16,180 bases of DNA, taken from contig CAIQEX010000194.1 of assembly GCA_903870955.1 (NCBI GenBank), positions 1-16,180 on the forward strand, read 5' to 3'. Source of the DNA: an uncultured beta proteobacterium. Its GTDB lineage: Bacteria > Pseudomonadota > Gammaproteobacteria > Burkholderiales > Burkholderiaceae_C. The notes beneath the pieces are model-generated. The model ran no database searches, was not told the origin of the DNA, and was given only the letters and a program-made list of their open reading frames with translations. Positions 1 through 6,181 of this stretch are shown piece by piece. Positions within the stretch are counted from its first letter, which is position 1. Every line of letters begins with the position of its first letter. Made by a program: the position numbers and the translations under genes.

Positions 1-1147
1 CGCCCCCGTGGAACAGGGCAATTCCCGTCGCGCCGAGTGGTTGAAGCACCACGTTGGGGTTGCGAAAAAGGGCCAGGCGCCAGTCGCCCTCGACCGAAGT
101 CGCCTCCACCAGGCGCTGCTCCAGGCGCTGCACCAGCAAAGCCACCTGGGCTTGGGCGTAGTTTTCGATGGCGGCGATACGCGTGGCGGCCACTTCGGCA
201 AGCAGGTCGCAGGCCGCGCGTACGGCAAAACGCAAGTGGCGCGGCGCGTAATGGTGGGCGGCAATCAGGCCCCAAAGCCGTCCTTCACGGACCAAAGACA
301 CCACCAGGGTGGCCGTGACGCCCATGTTCTTCAGGTACTGAAGGTGCAGCGGCGACATGCTGCGCAACTGGCACAGGGACATGTCGAGGTCTTCTCCCGT
401 GGTGGGCAAAAAACGCGGTAGCAAGGGGGCAGGCTGGTAGTTCACGTCGACCAATAGCCGGACCCGATTGCGCAGGTACAGGTCGCGTGCACGTTGCGGG
501 ATGTCGGAGGACGGGTAGTTGTGGCCGAGCAGGGTTTCCAGGCGCGGATCGCGGGCTTCGGCAATGACCTTGCCATGGCCGTCGGCATCAAACTTGTAGA
601 TCATGACGCGATCAAAGCCCGTCAGGTCGTGCACGCTTCGGGCCATGGCGTCGGTCAATGTGCCGAGGCTGGACGTGGTGCTAAACGCCTGAATGGCTTC
701 GCCGACACCGTGCATCAGCAAGTCGTGCGAGATCGTTGCGGTGGGCAAGTTCACGCTGGCCGAATTCACCGGCTCGAGTTCCAGAATGACAAGTCCATCG
801 GCGTACCGAAATGCCACGCCTTCAAAACGCAACGGCTGGCCAGACGGCGCCAGTGTGCATTGAAAGGGCGTCGGTTCGAGGGCTTCGCCTTGGGCCAGTA
901 AACGGCTCAGATCCTCCGCACAAGAGCCTCCCAATGCAGCCAGATTGCGTCCCAGCAGTTGCCCGGCGGGAAGGCCCACCATGGCATCTGAATTCTCACT
1001 GAGTTGCAGCAGAACGAGGTCCGTGCTACGTGCGACCAAAAGCAGACCATAGGGCTGAACGGAGCCAGCCAGATGAATCAGTTCACGTTCGCAATTGGTG
1101 AGATCGGCCTGACCGAATGCGGGGCTAATGTGCAGTGAATTTTGCAC
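1..1147 (-). CDS. bphP: Bacteriophytochrome photosensory module (C-terminus outside window)
   Basis: Red/far-red photoreceptor that binds biliverdin. About 382 residues are visible; the rest (most of PHY and the output domain) lies beyond position 1. Seen directly: an N-terminal PAS domain (about 15-125) with the CERELIH segment whose Cys19 matches the biliverdin-attaching cysteine of bacteriophytochromes, and QPYG just after it. A GAF domain follows (about 145-305) with Tyr184, the SDIP motif (Asp215), Arg262, and the LHLQYL segment (His268, Tyr271), then a His-His pair near 300. All main chromophore-pocket residues are therefore present and the protein should be photoactive. I chose the GTG start at 1147 because it has GGAG six bases upstream and gives the usual short N-terminal arm before the Cys. 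It overlaps the end of ppsR by 23 bp, so the two are probably translationally coupled. In Bradyrhizobium and Rhodopseudomonas a bphP beside ppsR antagonises the PpsR repressor in far-red light. The output type (histidine kinase or other) cannot be seen. Confidence 0.93.
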   Translation of the reverse strand, partial: MQNSLHISPAFGQADLTNCERELIHLAGSVQPYGLLLVARSTDLVLLQLSENSDAMVGLPAGQLLGRNLAALGGSCAEDLSRLLAQGEALEPTPFQCTLAPSGQPLRFEGVAFRYADGLVILELEPVNSASVNLPTATISHDLLMHGVGEAIQAFSTTSSLGTLTDAMARSVHDLTGFDRVMIYKFDADGHGKVIAEARDPRLETLLGHNYPSSDIPQRARDLYLRNRVRLLVDVNYQPAPLLPRFLPTTGEDLDMSLCQLRSMSPLHLQYLKNMGVTATLVVSLVREGRLWGLIAAHHYAPRHLRFAVRAACDLLAEVAATRIAAIENYAQAQVALLVQRLEQRLVEATSVEGDWRLALFRNPNVVLQPLGATGIALFHGG

Positions 1148-2456
1148 GGTCAACTCCGAGCCTCTCCAGGCGTTGCGTCAGTTCAGCCACACTGATTCCC
1201 AGCATGCTGGCGCTAGTCACCATATTGGCGCCGGTCCCGCGCAGTACGTCGCTGATGGCTTTTCGCTCGGTCAGTGTCTGCACTTGCTGCAAGAGTTCAG
1301 CCAGCGGAAGGTGACGGTTCAAGAGCGACTGCAGGGCTTGCGTCCAGGCATCGGTGGTGTTGGCACTGTGCACGCGCAGGCTAAAACCAATGCGCTCCTG
1401 GTCGCCGTCGTTTATCAAGGTGGCACTGACTTCGGCCTCGCAAGCCAACGACGCACGACCCCCCAGAATGACCGAAGGAATATGCGCCATGCCGGCATGC
1501 AAAACGGTGCGCGGCAAGGTCGCCAGAACGCCTTGTGAGTCTTCAAGCACACTGCCGAGGGACTTGCCATACAGCACGCCGCCGGCGTCGGCGCACATGG
1601 CAATCAAGGCATCGCTGGCCATGAGAATGCGTCCTTGCGTATCGGTAATGGCGGTGCGAACGTCTGCAGGCAGTGCCTCCTGTTTACCCACGCGGCGTGC
1701 GCGTACCAACAATCTGTGCGCCGGGTTGGCTGGATCGCGGCCGCGAAGCGGTGTAACAAACAGGTCCAGCAGGGGGCTATTCAAACCCTTGGCTTTCAGC
1801 CGGGTTCGCACTTCCAATGCTTTGCCGCTTCGCATGGACTGATCCAGCAGGGTTTGCAGTTGCAGGCATAAGCTGCCGTCCGCTTGTAGCAACACGATGT
1901 CTGCAGCGGCATTCGATTCGGCGATTTGAAAATGGGGTTCGGTAACCACCAGCACCGCGTCGCTCGCCACCTGGTCCAACTCGCGTTGTTTGCCTTGATC
2001 ACGCCGCAAGGTCCAGTAGTTGCGTTCCAACTCCTGTTGTGCACTGAGCATTTGCTGCTGGATCGCTGCCACCGCACGCAGGTCGCGGCCGACCGCTATG
2101 ACGGGGCCTTGTTTGCCGAGGCGCAGGGCCGAATAGGAGACCGGAATGTCAGGGCCTGCGTCGGACTGGTGGTTGACTTCACGCCTGCGCGTGACGCCTG
2201 CCGTGCCCACTTCCTGAAGCAAAAGCTCAATCTTGCGCCGGGTACTTCCGGTCACGGTTTCTGCCCAATGGCGGCCAATCCAGGCTTTGGCAGCGGGCTC
2301 GGCAATGGCCGCACCGACGGCGACATTCTGGATCACACCGTCCTGGCCGACGATCAATACGATGTCCCCATCGAGTGCCACAAGCAGCCTGGCGAGCTCG
2401 GGTGCATAGTCGGAAAACGCGCCAAGCTCGTCCGGTTGAATTGAGGGATGGGTCAC
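1125..2456 (-). CDS. ppsR: PpsR/CrtJ-type photosynthesis repressor
   Basis: Transcriptional regulator of the PpsR/CrtJ family, which represses bacteriochlorophyll, carotenoid and light-harvesting genes under oxygen. With the GTG start at 2456 it has 443 residues, close to the family's roughly 460. Order seen: N-terminal PAS (about 17-125), a long Q-rich helix (about 126-160, with a QQQ and alternating charged residues), two further PAS domains (about 161-270 and 271-385), and a Fis-type helix-turn-helix at about 397-435. The frame stays open upstream to an ATG at 2672, but those extra 72 residues look like translated intergenic DNA and span the candidate promoter, so I prefer GTG. A GGAG lies 14 bases upstream, somewhat far. 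Odd points: cysteines are only at 197, 288 and 339, so the redox cysteine known in the helix-turn-helix of Rhodobacter PpsR/CrtJ is absent, and the recognition helix (SVAELTQRLERLGV) departs from the usual SRQSLYVKL-like form. It is followed by the overlapping bphP gene. Confidence 0.85.
   Translation of the reverse strand: MTHPSIQPDELGAFSDYAPELARLLVALDGDIVLIVGQDGVIQNVAVGAAIAEPAAKAWIGRHWAETVTGSTRRKIELLLQEVGTAGVTRRREVNHQSDAGPDIPVSYSALRLGKQGPVIAVGRDLRAVAAIQQQMLSAQQELERNYWTLRRDQGKQRELDQVASDAVLVVTEPHFQIAESNAAADIVLLQADGSLCLQLQTLLDQSMRSGKALEVRTRLKAKGLNSPLLDLFVTPLRGRDPANPAHRLLVRARRVGKQEALPADVRTAITDTQGRILMASDALIAMCADAGGVLYGKSLGSVLEDSQGVLATLPRTVLHAGMAHIPSVILGGRASLACEAEVSATLINDGDQERIGFSLRVHSANTTDAWTQALQSLLNRHLPLAELLQQVQTLTERKAISDVLRGTGANMVTSASMLGISVAELTQRLERLGVDRAKFTAH
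1154..1157 (-). promoter_or_regulatory. Ribosome binding site of bphP inside ppsR
   Basis: On the minus strand GGAG stands six bases before the GTG at 1147, within the last codons of ppsR. It decides the GTG start and implies translational coupling, since no other start codon gives both a Shine-Dalgarno and a normal phytochrome N-terminus. Confidence 0.7.
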
Positions 2457-2800
2457 TTTAAGTTGCCTAACTCCGTGTGGATATGCATTCAAAATGCCGC
2501 TCTGGCAAATTATATAGTTACGTTCAAAATGCCCAAGATCGCAGGAGGGATGCGCAGCCCCTAGACTTTGCGCCACCCCCAATGTGTCTATATATATCTT
2601 TTTTGGCGCCTGCTGCAAGCTCTTTGAACCCAGTGATGCAATATTTTTGGTTTTTATCGAATTTTTTGCCAAAACTAATAATCCTCAGGGTTTTACCTGA
2701 CGCTAAATCGTTGCAATTGCCTTAGCTTTATGCCTTCGTGCCAGCAGTCGGGTTTCGCTGCCGGCAGGCGGAAATTTGCATGCATAGGGAGCGCAGCAAT
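2457..2800. other. Divergent regulatory region between ppsR and aerR
   Basis: A 344-bp AT-rich stretch separating divergently transcribed ppsR and aerR, with no convincing gene. It holds the candidate ppsR promoter and an inverted repeat TTTTGG (2645-2650) / CCAAAA (2669-2674) with an 18-bp spacer that could be an operator. I searched it for the classical PpsR/CrtJ palindrome TGT-N12-ACA: the three TGT triplets (2476, 2583, 2585) are not followed by ACA at the right distance, so no exact site is present. Confidence 0.6.
2589..2618 (-). promoter_or_regulatory. Candidate sigma-70 promoter for ppsR-bphP
   Basis: On the minus strand TTGCAG (2618-2613) is followed after 18 bases by TATATA (2594-2589), giving a leader of about 130 bases before the GTG of ppsR. 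Pattern match only; the region is AT-rich, so chance matches are likely. Confidence 0.3.
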
Positions 2801-3652
2801 ATGGCAATCTTTAGTGGTGCAAATTCCGGTCAATCTTCGGAGCCAGTGGGGCTGAAGGCGGCTATGAATATCCATTGCAAAAACTCCCTGATGGAAGTTA
2901 TCGAGTTGCAAATCATCCCGCGGCTGGTGGACTCCCATCCGGCTTTGGCAACACTAAAGTTTGCAAGTTCTGTCTTCAAGTTTGAACTCGACACAGCCGA
3001 GATCACCGAGTTTGCCCGCATGTGTGTTCAAGAGCCGGCCCACGTGACGACACAACGGGTTGAGCAATGGGTGCAATTCGGCTACACGGTGGATGACATA
3101 TTTCTTAAATTGATTGCACCGGTTGCGCGCCATCTGGGCTGGATGTGGGAACAGGACGAGGCCGACTTTTCTCAGGTCAGTCTGGGCTTGATCCGCTTGC
3201 AACAGATCACACACGAGTTGGGTTATTCGTACCAGAGTGGGCCGCAGATTGCCGGCGGCGTGCGGCGCATGATGATCGGCTCAGCGCCGGGTTCACAGCA
3301 TTTGCTCGGTCTGTCGATTGTGGCGGAGTTCTTTCGCAAGGCCGGGTGGGAGGTCGTGGTCGAGATTGCCGACAGCCAGTCGGCTTTGCTGCAGGCGGTT
3401 GGCAGCGAATGGTTTGATCTGGTTGGACTGTCGGTCGGCTTGATCGAGCAACTGCCCATCGTTCCCGACCTGATCGCGCAGATGAAGCGTGCCTCCAAAA
3501 ATGCCAAGGTGCCCCTCATTCTGGGTGGCCCGGCGTTTTTCGTGAGCAACGTAACGGCGTCGGAACTGGATGCCGATGGCATTTCTCTGGATGCTGCGGA
3601 TGCGGTGACTTTGGGTAACCAGCTGGTCAAACTTCCATCTTCCGGCGACTGA
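2801..3652 (+). CDS. aerR: AerR/PpaA-type cobalamin-binding antirepressor of PpsR
   Basis: Cobalamin-binding regulator that in purple bacteria works with PpsR/CrtJ to control photosynthesis genes; adenosylcobalamin makes it a blue-light sensor in Rhodobacter capsulatus AerR. The 283-residue product has a helical cap region (about 25-140) containing the family signature WEQDEADFSQVSLGLIRLQ near 116-134, and a Rossmann-like B12-binding domain (about 155-275) with the GSQHLLG segment. His167 there is the candidate lower ligand of cobalamin. A hydrophobic strand-turn segment FDLVGLSVG and the LILGGPAF segment are also typical of the fold. I chose the ATG at 2801 because AGGGAG lies nine bases upstream; the frame is open to an earlier ATG at 2738, and an internal ATG at 2864 could give a shorter form, as short and long AerR forms are known. 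It is divergent from ppsR, the usual arrangement for this pair. Confidence 0.88.
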   Translation: MAIFSGANSGQSSEPVGLKAAMNIHCKNSLMEVIELQIIPRLVDSHPALATLKFASSVFKFELDTAEITEFARMCVQEPAHVTTQRVEQWVQFGYTVDDIFLKLIAPVARHLGWMWEQDEADFSQVSLGLIRLQQITHELGYSYQSGPQIAGGVRRMMIGSAPGSQHLLGLSIVAEFFRKAGWEVVVEIADSQSALLQAVGSEWFDLVGLSVGLIEQLPIVPDLIAQMKRASKNAKVPLILGGPAFFVSNVTASELDADGISLDAADAVTLGNQLVKLPSSGD

Positions 3653-3732
3653 TTGATCTCCATTTTTGCCTGTTACGGCCGATATACCTTACATGGGTCC
3701 GGCAATCGGGCATCAGCAGTCAGGAGTGGATG

Positions 3733-3951
3733 ATGGAAGCAAAAGCACAAAGTTTTATTACCCAGCGCGAGTTGGCTCGTCGCTGGGGCAAGTCGGAGGC
3801 CGTCATCAGCCTCGCAAGTGCCATCGGTGCAGGTCCACGCTACGTCAAGCTGGATGGTCAGATTGTCTATACCGAGGATGAAATCCAGCGCTACGAACGG
3901 GCCTGCCTGTTTTTCGATCCTGCTGAAGTTGCGTTGCACGACCTGCACTAA
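3733..3951 (+). CDS. Small helix-turn-helix (excisionase-like) protein
   Basis: A 72-residue protein resembling the small MerR/excisionase-type DNA-binding domains. The segment FITQRELARRWGKSEAVISL (about 8-27) has the spacing of a helix-turn-helix, followed by RYVKLDGQIVYTEDEIQRYER, which matches the wing and the closing helix of such proteins (a conserved pattern of YVKLGxxVRYxxxDIExY type). The ATG at 3733 is preferred over the adjacent ATG at 3730 because AGGAG ends six bases before it. It lies 80 bp after aerR on the same strand, and three bases separate its stop from the ATG of the flavin reductase remnant, so it may be cotranscribed with both. No integrase or phage gene is nearby, so excisionase function is not supported; a small transcription factor is likelier. 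Confidence 0.65.
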   Translation: MEAKAQSFITQRELARRWGKSEAVISLASAIGAGPRYVKLDGQIVYTEDEIQRYERACLFFDPAEVALHDLH

Positions 3952-3954
3952 CCC

Positions 3955-4394
3955 ATGCTTCCCAACCACTTCGAACAGGTTGCGCTCGACAAGTCCTACC
4001 GCTTGATGAACCACGGCCCCACCGTACTGGTGTCGGCACAGCATGCAGGTGTGCAAACGCCATGGCGCGGCTGACCTATGCGGTGGGTAGCGACAGTGCC
4101 AGGGATGTGCCCGACAAACTCGCCAGGCATAGGGTCAGGACCTTCGCCGCGCCGGGCTCGGACCTTCCTCTTGTGGAGGGCTGTGTGGGTTGGCTGGCGT
4201 GCCGCTTGATGCCGGAGCCACACAACCAGAATCAATACGATCTATTCATTGGCGAAGTCATCGGCGCCTGGGCCGACAACCGTGTTTTTCGCAAGGGTCA
4301 CTGGCACTTTGACGACGCACCCGACGCGCTTCGCACCATCCACCATGTGGCCGGCGGACAGTTCCTGGTAACCGGAGAAGTCGTTCAGGGCTGA
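3955..4394 (+). pseudogene. Flavin reductase-like gene with internal deletion and frameshift
   Basis: Two frames carry the two ends of one flavin reductase (flavoprotein oxidoreductase, DIM6/NTAB-like) gene. Frame 1, from the ATG at 3955 to a TGA at 4072-4074, encodes 39 residues beginning MLPNHFEQVALDKSYRLMNH and continuing GPTVLVSA, the normal N-terminus. Frame 2, open from about 4050 and with an ATG at 4062, encodes the C-terminal half: LTYAVGS, VEGCVGWLACR, EPHNQNQYDLFIGEV, RVFRKGHWHF, LRTIHHVAGGQFL. Intact members have about 190 residues; here the middle, including the RNVM-ASW and LDFDPPKVAVV flavin-binding stretch, is missing (roughly 40-45 residues) and the two halves are out of frame. 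The product cannot be a working flavin reductase. The C-terminal 110 codons keep a clean open frame, which suggests a recent event or an assembly error. Expected family sequence is recalled, not aligned. Confidence 0.75.
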
Positions 4395-4462
4395 GCGGGC
4401 AGTTTGTTGCAAGCAGTGTCTGGTGAAGCTTTGCTGGCGCCCGCGAAGTGGTAGATTTAACT

Positions 4463-6151
4463 ATGGCGCTTATAGACGATGATATTTCCGGTACGCGGGC
4501 CTTGGTGGTGGAGGGCAATCCATCCATGCGCGCGCTATTGGTCTCGCAAATGCGCGATCTTGGCGTTAAGAACGTCATGCAGTGCGGCCGCATCATCGAT
4601 GCGCGCAGGCATCTGGAGAATTTGAACTTCGATTTCGTGCTGTGCGAATTGCATTTCGCGGATGAGAATGCGTCGGGCCAGGACCTGTTGAACGACTTGC
4701 GGCGCAACCAGTTGCTGCCCTTTTCTACCGTCTTTGTCATGGTCACCGGAGAGGCCACTTACTCCAAGGTGGCTGAAGCGGCTGAGTCCGCGCTGGACGG
4801 CTATTTGCTCAAGCCGCATAAATCATCCCAGTTGGCGGAACGCCTGCAACAGGCGCGGGTGCGCAAGCTGTCATTGCAGGACATATTCAGCGCGATTGAG
4901 CAGAGCCAGTTTGAAGAAGCCGCCCAACTGTGTATCGAGCGCTTTGATAGCAAGGGGCAGTTCTGGTTGTATGCGGCGCGGATTGGTGCTGAACTGTTGC
5001 TGCGCCTGGACCGACCCGGCGAGGCCAAGAGGCTGTATGAAGCGGTGATCAAGGCCAAGACCCTGCCTTGGGCCAAACTCGGCGTGGCGCGCTCGATGCT
5101 GGACGGTGGACATACCCAGGCGGCAGTGAGCACGCTGGAAAATCTGATTGCCGAGGATCCGACCTATACCGATGCCTACGATGTCATGGGCCGGGCCCAA
5201 TTTGAATTGGGAAAATTTGACGACGCGCTCTCGACCTACCAGATGGCTTGCAAACTGACGCCGGCTTCCATCGGCCGCCTTCAGAGCATGGGCATGATGT
5301 CCTTCTATGCCGGAAAACCGGATGTGGCTGAGGCGGTGTTGAGGCGCACCTGTTTGCTGGGCCTTGATTCCAAGTTGTTTGACTGCCAGGCGCTGGTGCT
5401 CATGGCATTTGTGCAATTTGACCGCGGTGACCACAAGGCATTGCAACGCACCATCACCGACTTTGAACGTGTGAAGGAAAGAAATCCGGGTGTGGAGCGC
5501 ATTCACCGACTGGCCAAAGTGGTCGCAACTTTGTCGCTGCTGCAGCACCACAAGATCGCCCTGGCCCTGGCCGATGTGCGTGAAATGATCAAGGAAGTCC
5601 GGTCGCCGGAGTTTGATTTTGAGTCCGCCAGCAATTTGTTGGCCTTGCTGGCGCAACTTGCCAAGCGCGCAATTCAACTCGATGAAGTCCATGAGGTGGT
5701 GGATCACCTGGCGTTGCGTTTTTGCTCGAGTCGGGCGATGAGCGAATTGCTGTGTGTCGCGGCCCACGCCCATCCCGTGTACGCCGAGCATGTGCGGGCG
5801 TCCAGCGCAAAGGTATTGAAATACGCCGAATACGCCATGTCCCTTAGTCTGCGTGGCAATCCGACCGGGGCGGTCGAAGAGTTGATTTCACGAGGCCAGG
5901 AAACCTTGAATAGCAAGCTCGTTGAGTCGGCCTTTTCAGTGATCGAGCGCTACAAATCCAAGATCAATGACATTGAAGCGCTGTATGAGCGGGTGGAAGA
6001 ACTGCGCGGCCAATGCAGTGTCAAAAAGTCGGGCTCCAGTTACGAGGAAGGCCCGCGCAAACCGGGTGCACTCAGTCTGCGGGTGGGGGGTGCATCTTCG
6101 AAGGTCAAGGACATCGCGATGTCGAAGGGGCGCCAGGCGGCGCGGCCCTAA
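4463..6151 (+). CDS. Degenerate receiver domain fused to TPR repeats
   Basis: A 562-residue soluble protein with an N-terminal CheY-like receiver (about 10-130) and a long helical TPR region (about 140-500). The receiver aligns with CheY along its length: LVVEGNPSMR at the first strand, FDFVLCELHF at the third, VMVTGEA, and YLLKP. Thr95 and Lys117 of the active site are present, but the phosphoacceptor Asp is Glu62 and the acidic pair is Glu17-Gly18, so ordinary phosphorylation and magnesium binding are unlikely. Glu at this site can mimic a phosphorylated state. TPR-like units include the segment around residues 238-270 (AYDVMGRAQFELGKFDDALS). The C-terminus is a Gly/Ser/Lys-rich basic tail. 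Start: ATG 4463 gives a normal receiver N-terminus; an in-frame GTG at 4448 is possible, and neither has a strong Shine-Dalgarno. It converges with the cyclic-di-GMP gene, 30 bp between stops. It is likely a scaffold or adaptor; its partner is unknown. Confidence 0.85.
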   Translation: MALIDDDISGTRALVVEGNPSMRALLVSQMRDLGVKNVMQCGRIIDARRHLENLNFDFVLCELHFADENASGQDLLNDLRRNQLLPFSTVFVMVTGEATYSKVAEAAESALDGYLLKPHKSSQLAERLQQARVRKLSLQDIFSAIEQSQFEEAAQLCIERFDSKGQFWLYAARIGAELLLRLDRPGEAKRLYEAVIKAKTLPWAKLGVARSMLDGGHTQAAVSTLENLIAEDPTYTDAYDVMGRAQFELGKFDDALSTYQMACKLTPASIGRLQSMGMMSFYAGKPDVAEAVLRRTCLLGLDSKLFDCQALVLMAFVQFDRGDHKALQRTITDFERVKERNPGVERIHRLAKVVATLSLLQHHKIALALADVREMIKEVRSPEFDFESASNLLALLAQLAKRAIQLDEVHEVVDHLALRFCSSRAMSELLCVAAHAHPVYAEHVRASSAKVLKYAEYAMSLSLRGNPTGAVEELISRGQETLNSKLVESAFSVIERYKSKINDIEALYERVEELRGQCSVKKSGSSYEEGPRKPGALSLRVGGASSKVKDIAMSKGRQAARP

Positions 6152-6181
6152 TTCCCGTTGAATCCAGCGCAGAGGGCGCGC

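Noticed and set aside
8..901. Plus-strand open frames (8-421, 494-901) at the left edge
   Set aside because: They are antisense to the bacteriophytochrome, whose minus-strand frame shows continuous conserved PAS and GAF motifs; the plus-strand products show no domain.
2543..2561. AGGAGGG directly before ATG CGC AGC CCC TAG as a leader peptide
   Set aside because: Only four codons and no spacing between the Shine-Dalgarno-like run and the ATG; no attenuation structure follows.
2457..2672. N-terminal extension of PpsR to the ATG at 2672
   Set aside because: The added 72 residues show no conservation features, cross an AT-rich promoter-like stretch, and make the protein longer than the family; the GTG at 2456 fits better.
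3223..3663. 146-codon minus-strand open frame opposite aerR
   Set aside because: Low-complexity Ser/Pro/Thr product, antisense to the conserved B12-binding domain.
3733..3951. Excisionase of an integrated element
   Set aside because: No integrase, attachment-site repeat or phage gene in the window; similarity is only to the general helix-turn-helix type.
4871..5791. 306-codon minus-strand open frame
   Set aside because: Antisense shadow of the TPR region in a G+C-rich gene; the product is His/Gln-rich with no recognisable motif.
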